64,000 bases of DNA from Clytia hemisphaerica (lineage: Eukaryota; Cnidaria; Hydrozoa; Leptothecata; Clytiidae): positions 443,140 to 507,139 of the forward strand of contig CACVBU010001197.1 of NCBI GenBank assembly GCA_902728285.1. The letters are read 5' to 3'. A program made the position numbers and the translations under genes. Shown one piece after another: positions 1-9,464 of this stretch (the stretch's first letter is position 1; every line of letters starts with the position of its first letter). The notes beneath the pieces were generated by a model. It saw only the letters and a list, made by a program, of their open reading frames with translations, made no database searches and was not told where the DNA came from.

Positions 1-284
1 TGAGATTTGACCGAATATACTTTTAAAGAAAAATGGTACGGACATAACCATAACAGACAGTTTCAATAACCATCTTACTAAAGGTCCGTGACCTCTCATG
101 GGATCGAGAATTTTATAAACAATACGATGGAAGGGGTTATGAGGCTTGAAAGGGACTTTGTGGCCCCTAAAATGTAGTAAAGCGTCTTAGCCTGCAGTTA
201 CATTTTAAACGAAAAATTTTTCCTAAGTTGTTTTGAGTACTTCATATTTTATAAGATAAAGACGTTTTTAGTTTTAAAAGTTTT

Positions 285-286
<2 letters not shown>
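1..286. other. No recognisable feature
   Basis: AT-rich sequence with no convincing exon, RNA gene or inverted repeat. If DNAAF5 continues leftward, this lies in its intron or beyond its end. Confidence 0.4.
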
Positions 287-322
<36 letters not shown>

Positions 323-757
323 ATTATTTCCTTGATCTCCAAAAATATTGGTTCTTCTTACAAGAAAAATGTATATGCTGTGTGTATAAAATATATAAAT
401 AACTAACAACTCGAACAGATACGGGAAGAAGGACTCATCGGAAGGAAAACTAAGTGAAGTTCGGAATCAGAATACTGAGATATGACGTTTGGAAAATAAC
501 AACGAAAATGCAAGAGGAGTATGCTGTCCCAGCCTTATTGTTAAAAATATATATAGATATATTAAGCATAAATGTAAATAAATTTTAAACTAATTTAAAG
601 CTCAATGTGTCAAAACCTAAGGTAAGCTTCAATGAAAAGGAAAGGATGGAGTTAGGTTAGGATCCTGAAGTAGTAAAACATTAGAATTCGCAATATTGTC
701 AAGAATATAGTTATTGAGATACTTAGGTAACTTCGAATAGGTGATTATTGAAAAATT

Positions 758-3700
758 TCAAGGATTCAATGATTTAGCTAATGCCCTATCAAAATAAAAT
801 TTCCAAGCTAGATTTGCAAAGCTATCTTTTGATTCGATATGCTTTATGTTAATAGGTAAATCATTAAAACATGTAGCACCCTCGTGCTCAAAGGTACCAG
901 CCACACGATTTCTGTTTTCAACATCATGCAGAATGATGTTTTCAGAACGCAGCTCTCTGTCAGGGTTGGTTACTTTGGATAGGCGTAGGTAAGATGGCCA
1001 ATCGGGGTTATGGAGTGCGCTGTGTACGGTTCTTGCCATGGTGAAGTCGATCATTTCGGTGACGGGTAGCCATTTCAGCTCGATAACATCTTTGATGGAG
1101 GCGTGGCGCTTCAGCACAAAACCAGCCGCGGCGTTCTGAACTTTCTGCAAACGTTTTAGTTGGTATTTTGCAGCATCTGAAAGTAGCACAGATCCATACA
1201 TTAATTTGCTGAGGACCAAAGACTCCACTAGCATTTTACGTTGGTGCCAGGTTGTGATGTTTTGAAACTGTTTCAAGTTACGTAGTTTAGCAAAACAGCA
1301 CTTTAGCGTCTGATTAACATGCTCAGTCCAATCAAGATGCTCGTTGAATTTGACGCCGAGAATCTTGAAGTTCTGGACTCTTTCGATGTCTTGGCCGGCA
1401 CTTTTTATCTCGGTGGCCAAGTCAGCAAGCGAGTGGCGTTGTGCTAGCTGTCTGGTTGAAAATACAGTCATTTTTGTTTTCTTAGCATTCAAACAGAGAT
1501 TATTTCGGTCCGACCACTGGTTAATGTTATCGATCTCTATCTGTACGGATTCGATGGTGTTCTGTATCTCTTTGATTTTTGCGTGACGTAGTAGTGTTGT
1601 ATCGTCAGCGTAGAGAAGATAGGTACTCTGACCATTAGTGTTTATTGTGGTAATGTATAAGTTAAACAGAATAGGGCCGAGTATACTGCCCTGTGGAACA
1701 CCAAACTGAACGTTTAACTTGTTAGACGATTTGTCGTCGATCTGAGCGTACTGTTTACGGTTGGACAGATAATCACCGATAAGAAACAAGACTTGTCGGG
1801 AGAAGCCAAGATTGTTGAGATGCTCCAGTAGAATACGATAATCAACTGTATCAAAAGATTTCGAGAAATCGGCAAAAATCGATAAGGTCACTTCACTTCT
1901 ACTCATTGCAGTTTTAATATCATCTTTCAGTTTAAGTAGAACAGTTGTGGTTGAATGTGATTTTCGGAAACCGGATTGACTGTCGAGGTAAATAGATTTC
2001 GTTTCAATGTGGTCTGTAAGTTGTTGAAGAATAACTCTTTCGAATACCTTGGATAGGATTGGTAGGATGCTGATGGGTCTGTAGTCGATTAGTGATTGGG
2101 GATCGTTGATTTTGGGTACAGGACAGATTCGGCTAATTTTTCCGTCGTCTGGAAAAGTTGACGTTGTTATACAGCTGTTGATGATGTGAGTCAGGGGTGA
2201 TGCGAGGTATTCTGACACTGGTTTGACGAACTTTGATGGGATATTGTCTGGGCCGGTTGAGCAGTCCGATCTCAGTTTTTGGATGGCTTTAAGTACTTCG
2301 TCATGAGTCGCATGGCGGAGATGGAAGTTATCTGGATGATCAGGTAACTCGCGAATAAAGGATTTTGAGAGCTCTCCAGCATTCTTCCCCGTCGTGCGAA
2401 CAGCAGTTGAATTGAAGAATTTGTTGATTTCGTCTGGATCGATACTCATACGTTTCAAGCGAGGGTGAAGAATTTTGTTGATGACATTCCATGATTCTGA
2501 GGAAGTTTTATTTGCGAGAAGGTTTTTTAGAAACTTTTTCTTTGCGTCTCGGATATTTGATTTGAGATCGTTTCTTGTTTTTCGGAGTTGCTCCAGCTGT
2601 ACGTCGTTTCGATCGTTTTTCAGACTCACTCGAAGTTCTTCTTTCTGACGCTGCAGGTTTCGTACATCTAGATCTTTCATCCACGGAGATGATGGGCGTG
2701 TCAATTTAACTTTTCGTATAGGTGCATGGCGGTCAATACACTCAGTGATTAGTTTATTGAGTGCACTGACCTTATCTGAGGTGTTGTCAAAAGCGTACAC
2801 GATGTTCAATGGAAGCTCACGAAAATCGTTAACATAGCTTTCAAGTACAAGGCTTCGCTCGTCTCTGATGTATTTGTGTCGAGGTTCGTATCGAGGCTTA
2901 TTGATTTTTAATATACAAAATGGAGAGTCATGATCGGATATTTCGTCACAGAAGACAACGTCACTCGCGATCAATTTCGTATCAGTGTTGGTAATGACGT
3001 GGTCAATGAGAGTTCTCGACTTTCTCGTGGGTTCGGATACTAGTTGTTTGAGATTGAGCGTGCCCAAGATATTGTTGTAGGCTTCGTGCTCAGGTGAGGG
3101 TACAAGCAGATCGATGTTCAAGTCTCCTGTGATGATTATTGGACCGTGGTGAACGAGTGTCGCTTGGGAAATCAGTGACTCGAATTTAACTAACCAATCT
3201 AGCTTATCACGAGACTTGCTGCTGGGCTGATAAACAATACCGATTAGGACATTGGAAAGTCGATTCTTACCGGTAAGTTCAATCCACTGATGCTCAATGG
3301 TTGTGTCGAAAGATTCGATATCCTTTCGGGCTTTGTGTAGGATGTTTGATTTGATGTAATAGCCGACACCACCTCCACGTTTAGCGTCACGATTTCGAAA
3401 GTCTTTTTCGTAGCCTGCGATTTCATAGTGAGACAGCAAGTTTTTATTGTCTTTTAACCAGGTTTCGGACATGGTGATTATATCGAATTGGTGTGTGGAG
3501 AGATATGATTCGAATTCGGCGAAGGTAGATTTCATTGATTGGGTGTTCAGATGCGCTATGGAGAGGTGCTTTCGATGTTGGTCGAGCAGAGCCACAGAGG
3601 GAGGCGTAGTGCCGTTGGTTAGATCGGGCACTGTAGAATCCAAATCAGACAAGTTTCGAATATTGAAGAAGGGCTGGATGGTTAACGTACACGTGTGACA

Positions 3701-3826
3701 GGTCCATAGATACGGAACACGGGCATTATCTATTCGAACATTCTTACCGGCGCATTTATGGTGAAGCTGTTCTTTGCACGATACACACTCAAGCCGTGTG
3801 TGCTTCGCGCGTAACGGACGTTTTTT
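758..3826 (-). CDS. LINE ORF2: PHD-like finger, AP endonuclease, reverse transcriptase
   Basis: The open frame of about 1,020 codons is bounded upstream by a TAG at 3827-3829 and has no ATG near its start, as expected if the 5' end was cut off. From the N-terminus it shows CVSC, HHKC and WTCHTC (the rear half of a PHD-type zinc finger). An AP-like endonuclease follows, with LNTQSM, SETWL, GDLNIDL and SDH. The reverse transcriptase has DFSKSFDTVDY, GVPQGSILGP and LLYADDT. The C-terminal region after the RT is intact. DFSKxFDTVD and PQGSxLGP are typical of the CR1/L2/Jockey branch, which reverse-transcribes its RNA at an endonuclease nick. There is no internal stop, so the insertion is young or selected, but the lost N-terminus argues against autonomy. 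Confidence 0.88.
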   Translation of the reverse strand, partial: KKRPLRAKHTRLECVSCKEQLHHKCAGKNVRIDNARVPYLWTCHTCTLTIQPFFNIRNLSDLDSTVPDLTNGTTPPSVALLDQHRKHLSIAHLNTQSMKSTFAEFESYLSTHQFDIITMSETWLKDNKNLLSHYEIAGYEKDFRNRDAKRGGGVGYYIKSNILHKARKDIESFDTTIEHQWIELTGKNRLSNVLIGIVYQPSSKSRDKLDWLVKFESLISQATLVHHGPIIITGDLNIDLLVPSPEHEAYNNILGTLNLKQLVSEPTRKSRTLIDHVITNTDTKLIASDVVFCDEISDHDSPFCILKINKPRYEPRHKYIRDERSLVLESYVNDFRELPLNIVYAFDNTSDKVSALNKLITECIDRHAPIRKVKLTRPSSPWMKDLDVRNLQRQKEELRVSLKNDRNDVQLEQLRKTRNDLKSNIRDAKKKFLKNLLANKTSSESWNVINKILHPRLKRMSIDPDEINKFFNSTAVRTTGKNAGELSKSFIRELPDHPDNFHLRHATHDEVLKAIQKLRSDCSTGPDNIPSKFVKPVSEYLASPLTHIINSCITTSTFPDDGKISRICPVPKINDPQSLIDYRPISILPILSKVFERVILQQLTDHIETKSIYLDSQSGFRKSHSTTTVLLKLKDDIKTAMSRSEVTLSIFADFSKSFDTVDYRILLEHLNNLGFSRQVLFLIGDYLSNRKQYAQIDDKSSNKLNVQFGVPQGSILGPILFNLYITTINTNGQSTYLLYADDTTLLRHAKIKEIQNTIESVQIEIDNINQWSDRNNLCLNAKKTKMTVFSTRQLAQRHSLADLATEIKSAGQDIERVQNFKILGVKFNEHLDWTEHVNQTLKCCFAKLRNLKQFQNITTWHQRKMLVESLVLSKLMYGSVLLSDAAKYQLKRLQKVQNAAAGFVLKRHASIKDVIELKWLPVTEMIDFTMARTVHSALHNPDWPSYLRLSKVTNPDRELRSENIILHDVENRNRVAGTFEHEGATCFNDLPINIKHIESKDSFANLAWKFYFDRALAKSLNP

Positions 3827-3987
3827 CTAACGTCAAAAGAAAGTGTGAAGTTTTTTATTAGTTTTTTGCTGTTTAAAGTCGAGAAAAAGAAGAAAATCAT
3901 CGCATTTTTGCATCAAAAAGATTCTTGAACAGATTCTGCATCTTTTGGTGTATTTTCCATACTAAACGTCAACAGGAAATAGAAAAA

Positions 3988-4200
3988 ATGAACTTTTTGC
4001 TCCTGATTCTGTTGTTTACATTGACTGACTCGTGTGCTATTCAACAAAAACAACGAGAGTACGCACTGTACACATCCAAAAGAACTTTCTACTCAGCTCC
4101 AATCACGTATTATGCAAACCATTGCTGTTATAACAGACTGTTACTGTGTGGAGATGTCGAAATCAATCCTGGACCCATCTTATGCGCCTCATTTAGGTGA
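3988..4200 (+). CDS. Signal peptide plus 2A ribosome-skipping peptide (LINE 5' fragment)
   Basis: A 70-codon ORF starts at an ATG preceded by an A-rich stretch (AGAAAAAATG). Residues 3-14 are a hydrophobic core (LLLILLFTLT) like a cleavable signal sequence. About 45 residues later comes RLLLCGDVEINPGP (core motif 4150-4176), a match to the 2A consensus D-V/I-E-x-N-P-G-P, where the ribosome skips the final Gly-Pro bond. Seven residues later the frame stops, probably because the inversion breakpoint removed the downstream part. 2A motifs are known near the N-terminus of CR1/L2-type LINE proteins, and signal-2A leaders have been described as dual-targeting signals. An alternative is a leader exon of a host gene such as an NLR, but no downstream coding sequence is visible. 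Confidence 0.7.
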   Translation: MNFLLLILLFTLTDSCAIQQKQREYALYTSKRTFYSAPITYYANHCCYNRLLLCGDVEINPGPILCASFR

Positions 4201-4229
4201 AATTATGTGGGTTACATCAAAAATTGAAC

Positions 4230-5285
4230 CATCAAGATTCCCAAAAAATGTGTTTAACTGACTCCAGCTCCCTAAATATCGCAGAAAAGTTCTTAAGATT
4301 TGGTATAGGAGATTCTTATATCCAAAAGCTACTAGGAAATCCTAACAAAATTATCTCTGGATGCAGCCAATGAAAAAAATAGCTTCTTGAAGCTAACCAG
4401 CATTTTCGGGGCCCCTGAATCAGGATTTCAAGGTCTGAAAAATCTGAATGTGAAAATTAAAAGAAAACCTTTAAAATGTTTTTCTACTGATAGAACCTGA
4501 TACTTTTCCAAAGAAAAGTCATAATTTTCGAAAAAATATTGCTGAATCGGAAAAAACAGCAAAATTTTGCATTTTTGTGTAGAAAATAGGTGACAAATTC
4601 TTTCAAAGTCTGATATCTTCTTATGCTATGGAGTAAAACGTTGATTATAGAATTTTGACAAGACACACCACATCCGAGAAGAATTGTTTCCAAAGTAAAA
4701 TTTTCGTTCAAAAATTTTTAATGACGTCAGCCGCTAAAAATTGCCATTTCTGCATTTTTGAAATTTTCTATCTTGTCTCTCAAACTCTCAAATTCTTCAA
4801 CGTGAAACGATCAATTTCATGCTAGTCACAAGGTACATTTATCATTCATCGGATAACGAGAATATGTAATCAGAGTTTTCTGTTTACTTCACTATAATCC
4901 ATAATTTGGATTTAAAGAAACCTACATCTTAGGGCTCACAAACCTGCATTTTAACAACCATGAACGTGCTGTGAAAATATACGTAAAGAATTAGAAGCTC
5001 GTAATCTTCCGAATCACACTTTGAAACTATGATAACAATTTCTACTCGATACCAATAGTAGTTTTGGAGAAACCTACATTTTAGGGCCCATTGAAAAAAG
5101 GTGATCTAACTTTGGGCGATTAAAAATATGGTTGGAATCATAGCTTTTGTATAACAACTTTTGGGAAAGATATTAGAGGTACTGAAGTTTTGAATACTAC
5201 GAAAAGTTCAGTGAAGTGTATTTTTTATTAGAATCTCTAGAAAACTTTTAGATCCAACCTACATTTAAGGGCCATACACTGCAGC
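4230..5285. repeat. Diverged copy of the 17.5-18.7 kb inverted-repeat element
   Basis: Blocks match the element at 17460-18724 in order: a 'tgaagctaaccagcattttc' block, 'aacctgcattttaacaacca', then 'gggcccattgaaaaaaggtg', ending 'gggccatacactgcag'. No coding capacity. The left end is eroded. Confidence 0.5.
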
Positions 5286-5587
5286 AGAAGCAGTGAAATC
5301 AAAAATTGAACTTTCAAAACGAATAGCAACATTCGCAAAATTTTAAAAACATTCAAAAATTCTAAAAAATATAGAAACCGCGCTAACAGTCTATTTACAA
5401 ATACAGAACATAATTAGATGCTGACTTTGACCCAATTTTTTTTTAATTTTCACGCATTCACGCAAATGAAAAAGCCTATTCGAACATTCACGCAAACCGC
5501 TGGGAGCCATTTGACATTGAAGTGTTCTGAATTTTTCTCTCAAAGTGAATGCTGTTATCAAATTCATCTGATAAAAGGCGCGAATAT
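5286..5587. other. Intergenic sequence with a small repeat
   Basis: The stretch 5450-5515 holds short repeats of 'cattcacgca', also seen near 12470-12510. The rest is featureless and lies just 3' of the GPCR. Confidence 0.35.
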
Positions 5588-6856
5588 TTATACACACAAA
5601 ATATATATCACAAAAACCATCTCCGCAATGAAAAAATTACATTCTACTTTCTTCCTCATTTGGTTTAAGAACATTCCTAATATTCGATTGGAAAGTCTTT
5701 TGTCGAATGTATTCCAAGGTGTTTTTCTCCTTCTTAAAAAGAACAATAAAAGTTTCTTGCCATAACATAATAAGATGTAAATACTCGAATTCAACGAGAT
5801 GGCAAGCCACATGATTGATGCTTGGAAATGTGGATCTTGACTTTTGAATCTTAGCAAAATAAACATGACTGCAAAAGACATATTTGACGCAAAAGACGCA
5901 TACAATAAAGACATTGATTCATTGAAAATGTCCGGCAAATTTCTTCCTTTGTATGCTATAATAAATGTAGCCACTTGTAAAAGTCCTGCAAATCCAAGTT
6001 GAATAGTTTTTGGTAGCACATTCCTACAAGATAGATGTATGATTTTGTTTAAAATTCTTCTTCGAGATTGAACGGTAACGGGTTGCGTTTCCATAGCAAC
6101 AATGGTCAAAACAACTGAAGATATGGTCAAAATGAAAATCGTAAACCATTGCTGGAGAATCGTGTTTCGTTTGCTTTTTGTTGATAATTTGTGCATTGAA
6201 TTGAAAGCAGTCAATATTTTATGTGACTTCATTAGGACTATTGCAATGAAAAACGTGTATAAATTCCCGGCTACAATGGTGTCAAAGAAGCAGGTGAATT
6301 TTCTTGGTTTCGTATGTGGTAATATCACTAAAACTGCATTGATCAGGATTGAGGTAAACAAGTGAATTACAGTCAGTATAAAATCTGAGCTTTTAACAAT
6401 AGGTGTTTTGTGATATATGATAAAAATGATCAATGTTAACACACAGATTGCAAGGTTCAAACCGGCTAATCCAAAAGCCGTGAAATAGATGGTGCTTTTG
6501 ACAAGATATTCCTGACGGTATGGGTCAAAACATTTGTCGTGTTTTTTGTTGGAAAGATAATAACGAGGACATTTTTGACATTTTTCATCATTCCCTTTGT
6601 TCAATTTTACAAAATTTCGTTGACATTGTTTACAAGTGAAACCATATTCGAAATTCCATTTCGTGAATTGTTTCAAACGTTTTCCTCTGCTTTCTTCCCA
6701 GCCTGAAGAACATTGATATGATTCGCATGTAGTTTCAATGGAAGCTTCTATTAATGCCGTGCCGATTGGATCTCTCAGATCTTCCACCAAATCTTCTGCG
6801 TCAGAGAAAATTATTGTCCTTCTATAGACAATATTACTCTTTCTTATCAAGACCAC
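5588..6856 (-). CDS. Class C GPCR, cysteine-rich and seven-TM part
   Basis: This frame holds the C-terminal half of a class C (metabotropic glutamate/calcium-sensing-like) receptor. Residues 44-109 form a cysteine-rich linker with seven of the usual nine cysteines. Seven hydrophobic helices follow at about 122-148, 158-180, 187-210, 236-255, 283-302, 316-335 and 345-366. After TM1 the loop reads TPIVKSS, the class C hallmark TPIVK; TM3 begins with the conserved Cys (FTCFFDTIVAG), which normally disulphide-links to loop 2. The gene is intronless here. The frame stays open upstream to about 6911 and overlaps the end of the ligand-domain ORF in a different frame, so a one-base shift separates the halves. 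It is either a recent pseudogene or an assembly error. Ligand unknown. Confidence 0.8.
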   Translation of the reverse strand: MVLIRKSNIVYRRTIIFSDAEDLVEDLRDPIGTALIEASIETTCESYQCSSGWEESRGKRLKQFTKWNFEYGFTCKQCQRNFVKLNKGNDEKCQKCPRYYLSNKKHDKCFDPYRQEYLVKSTIYFTAFGLAGLNLAICVLTLIIFIIYHKTPIVKSSDFILTVIHLFTSILINAVLVILPHTKPRKFTCFFDTIVAGNLYTFFIAIVLMKSHKILTAFNSMHKLSTKSKRNTILQQWFTIFILTISSVVLTIVAMETQPVTVQSRRRILNKIIHLSCRNVLPKTIQLGFAGLLQVATFIIAYKGRNLPDIFNESMSLLYASFASNMSFAVMFILLRFKSQDPHFQASIMWLAISLNSSIYILLCYGKKLLLFFLRRRKTPWNTFDKRLSNRILGMFLNQMRKKVECNFFIAEMVFVIYILCV

Positions 6857-6891
6857 GCACGCATTTGTAAAGGGAAATCTTAATGCATAGT

Positions 6892-7974
6892 TTATCCAGC
6901 TCCAAGATCTTTTCCCTTCTTCCTCACTAACATCTCGAAGATTTTATCAAAAGTTGCAAATGCTATTTCGACCACCGTTCTATTTAGTTCTGATTGTTTT
7001 TCAAATAGAGATATTTGGTTTTTAAATTTTTCATGGTTTTTGATGATTAATTTACGTATATTGGTTTGATAGTTTAAAATATTAACATCATCTCCTCCAT
7101 TGAATGGGAAAGATGAATCTATCACAGATTCTGGTATGTCATGTGTAAACCAGATAAAATTTGTATAAAGATTTTTGTTGATAGTTTGCACAAACTTCAT
7201 TTGATCTTTTGGGCTTCCAAAAAGCACCAAAACATTGTACGATAAATCTCGATGTAAAATGTCAACAGCCCTGGTAAAGTTGGTGGAATTTAGAATGTCA
7301 ATAGTGTCTGTAAAATAGCAAGCATCCGAAAGGTCTTGTTGGCTTATTGTGCCAATGAACCTTTGGTGCATTTTAGAGTAATATTCACTGGAGTCTCTTT
7401 CTAATCCTTTTAAAAGTAATAACCCGAAACGCTTCCAATTGAAGATTTCAACGTGCTTAGCAAAAACTTTAGATTCTAGCTCTAAGGAGTCAAATAGATT
7501 AGAATAAAATTTTTTTTCGTCTAGGAAACCTCTTAATTTACAGTTTGGGTTTAAATTTAGCACATATGAATATCGCCTTGCTGTTATCAACTTTGAAAAT
7601 AATCCAGTCATTTCTTTATCCATGTAAATGATGAAGAACCAGATTGTACTTTTATTTTTCCTTCGATGTCTTGATGCATTAAATGGTTTATTCACTTTAT
7701 GATCCAATACAAAGGAGGTTGTTAGACGAAGCAACATTTCACGATCTTGACAAACATCCAGACTTGAATATTCAAAGTCCTTCAATGTTGAATAACGTTC
7801 TTTGGCAAGATTGAATGTTTCGGTAATGACATTATTATAAAGAACAGCTCTCCTTTGAAAATCTGTCTTGTTCAAATTTCTATCACATTTTGAAAAGATA
7901 CCAACGATTTGTTCTGAGTCGGTAAACGTCAATGCGACAGCTATAAGCAATATTTTCACAATCATTGTAGCCAT
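6892..7974 (-). CDS. Class C GPCR, N-terminal ligand-binding part
   Basis: The 360-codon ORF begins at an ATG followed by a clear signal peptide (residues 1-20, KILLIAVALTFTDS). It continues as a divergent extracellular domain of the size and position expected for the Venus-flytrap (ANF-receptor-like) domain, with several N-glycosylation sites (NKT, NFT, NST, NRT). The C-terminal end EIAFATFDKIFEML resembles the helix that closes this domain in the mGluR/CaSR family. The ORF then stops at TAA 35 bp before the next ORF, while the frame carrying the cysteine-rich and 7TM part is already open. Together the two would encode one receptor of roughly 800 residues. Low similarity to well-known receptors suggests a lineage-specific chemoreceptor-like family. 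No introns and no identified promoter. Confidence 0.65.
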   Translation of the reverse strand: MATMIVKILLIAVALTFTDSEQIVGIFSKCDRNLNKTDFQRRAVLYNNVITETFNLAKERYSTLKDFEYSSLDVCQDREMLLRLTTSFVLDHKVNKPFNASRHRRKNKSTIWFFIIYMDKEMTGLFSKLITARRYSYVLNLNPNCKLRGFLDEKKFYSNLFDSLELESKVFAKHVEIFNWKRFGLLLLKGLERDSSEYYSKMHQRFIGTISQQDLSDACYFTDTIDILNSTNFTRAVDILHRDLSYNVLVLFGSPKDQMKFVQTINKNLYTNFIWFTHDIPESVIDSSFPFNGGDDVNILNYQTNIRKLIIKNHEKFKNQISLFEKQSELNRTVVEIAFATFDKIFEMLVRKKGKDLGAG

Positions 7975-8239
7975 TTATTTTAGAATATTTCAGGTAGCCA
8001 AGCTTGATAACTTTATCCCTTATTTTTAGTTTCAATTTTTTTTCAAGGCGTTTCTAGTAAAATTAAAATTTTGTTTTGGTTAATATTTTGATTGGTTTTC
8101 TTTCATCTCATTTATTGATTCAAAAGATAGAATCATCAGTTTTGCTAGTTTTCTACCCATGTTTCTCGATTTCGAAAGAAATGAAAATATTATGATTTAA
8201 AAAGTTTTTTTTCTCCAAAATATTTTACTCCTCAAGAGA
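7975..8239. other. Short intergenic stretch 5' of the GPCR
   Basis: AT-rich, T-run-bearing sequence between the GPCR start and the truncated LINE. It should contain the GPCR promoter, but no motif stands out. Confidence 0.3.
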
Positions 8240-9464
8240 ATGACAGAAAGAACCGAATCTTTTCTTCGCCCTTCACAGTTTGGTTTCCGTAAAAACAGAG
8301 GAACAGTCGATGCAATCTTCATTGTCCGCCAAATTTTGGAGAAAGCTAGGGAGAGGAACGTCAAAGTACACCTTCACTTCATTGATTTCAAGGCAGCTTT
8401 CGATACCATCTGGCGGGAAGCATTATGGAAAATGATGCGTGCGATTGGTATTGACCCACGTATCGTTGATATCATTGAAAGCATCTACTCAAATGCTGAA
8501 TGTGCTGTAGTTGTTAACAAACAAATCACCAATTGGTTCAAGGTCAAGGTTGGTGTACGACAAGGCTGTCTGCTATCTCCAGTCCTATTTAACATATTCC
8601 TGGAATTCGTTATGGATGAGCTGAAGAGTCTCGATGACCACCTTGAACTAAAAGAAAATATGTCCACGGAGCTTAGGTATGCTGATGACACTACACTTGT
8701 GACCGCAATCTTTGAAAAATTAGAAATATCGACAGCTGAACTTGAGACCGCTTGTTCCAAATGGGGAATGAAGATCAACGCATCTAAATGCAAAACCATC
8801 AGTGACTCGCCAGTACCCATTCAAATCAACAATGAGAACGTTGAGAATGTCAGTGACTTTGTTTTCCTGGGAAGTAACGTTCCAGGCACTACAAACGACA
8901 TCAAACGAAGACTGGGCTTAGCATCTTCCAGCTTTGGACGCTTAAGAGATCAAATATGGCGTAACAAAGACATAAGCCTGAAGCTGAAACTACGACTCTA
9001 CAACGCGCTCATCGTCCCCATAGCAATTTATGCCTCGGAAACCTGGACTCTGAAAAAATCAGATACACAGTTACTGCTAGTTTTCGAAATGAGATGTTTC
9101 AGATCACTTCTCGGCCTTACATTAATGGACCGTGTTCGTAATGTTGAAATCAGAAACCGGCTTGGAGTCACCACCACCATCGTTGACATCGTTAGAAAGA
9201 GACGTCTCTCCTGGTTTGGTCATGTTATCCGCAGAGACCTGGATAATCCCGTCAAAATTGCCTTCAAAGACGACTTCACAAACCCCAGACCGCGTGGAAG
9301 ACCTCCAAAGAGATGGAAAGACCAAATGTATGTTGACACTGGTTCTGCACTGGCTCAACTAGAAGAAGTTGCCATGGACCGTCAAGCTTGGAAAGACCTG
9401 GTCATGAGGAGCAAGGGGCCTGTTCAGGCCTGAGCATCTAAGCAAGTAAGCAAGTAAGCAAAAA
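8230..9464 (+). mobile_element. 5'-truncated RTE-type LINE with AAGCAAGT tail
   Basis: The insertion ends about 30 bp after the stop codon in a short tandem tail (aagcaagtaagcaagtaagc, 9440-9461). Very short 3' UTRs with microsatellite tails are typical of RTE elements. The left junction is only approximate. It sits 255 bp upstream of the GPCR, on the opposite strand. Confidence 0.7.
8240..9433 (+). CDS. RTE-type LINE reverse transcriptase, 5'-truncated
   Basis: An intact 397-codon frame begins inside the reverse transcriptase (SQFGFRKNRGTVDAI), so the endonuclease and the first RT blocks are missing. It keeps motif A (HFIDFKAAFDT), the GVRQGCLLSP block, the catalytic RYADDT, and the long C-terminal region typical of the RTE/BovB branch, ending in RPRGRPPKRWKDQM and AMDRQAWK. 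The family normally encodes endonuclease plus RT of roughly 1,000 aa. The start ATG is only the first Met of the fragment. Lack of stops implies a recent, dead-on-arrival insertion. Confidence 0.85.
   Translation: MTERTESFLRPSQFGFRKNRGTVDAIFIVRQILEKARERNVKVHLHFIDFKAAFDTIWREALWKMMRAIGIDPRIVDIIESIYSNAECAVVVNKQITNWFKVKVGVRQGCLLSPVLFNIFLEFVMDELKSLDDHLELKENMSTELRYADDTTLVTAIFEKLEISTAELETACSKWGMKINASKCKTISDSPVPIQINNENVENVSDFVFLGSNVPGTTNDIKRRLGLASSSFGRLRDQIWRNKDISLKLKLRLYNALIVPIAIYASETWTLKKSDTQLLLVFEMRCFRSLLGLTLMDRVRNVEIRNRLGVTTTIVDIVRKRRLSWFGHVIRRDLDNPVKIAFKDDFTNPRPRGRPPKRWKDQMYVDTGSALAQLEEVAMDRQAWKDLVMRSKGPVQA

Larger units (their letters stand above)
287..4200 (-). mobile_element. CR1/L2-type LINE with inverted 5' segment
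   Basis: The element runs on the minus strand from about 3830 down to a poly-T run at 287-316, which reads as a 3' poly-A tail on the element strand. Its main ORF (PHD-like finger, endonuclease, reverse transcriptase) is at 758-3826. Directly beyond the ORF's upstream end the opposite strand carries, from about 3830 to 4200, what looks like the element's own 5' region: an untranslated leader, a short ORF with a signal peptide and a 2A motif. In this LINE group 2A sits upstream of the PHD finger on the same strand, so the inverted order suggests a 5' inversion of the twin-priming type. The breakpoint falls inside the PHD finger. Target-site duplications were not found and the exact outer limits are uncertain. 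Confidence 0.75.
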
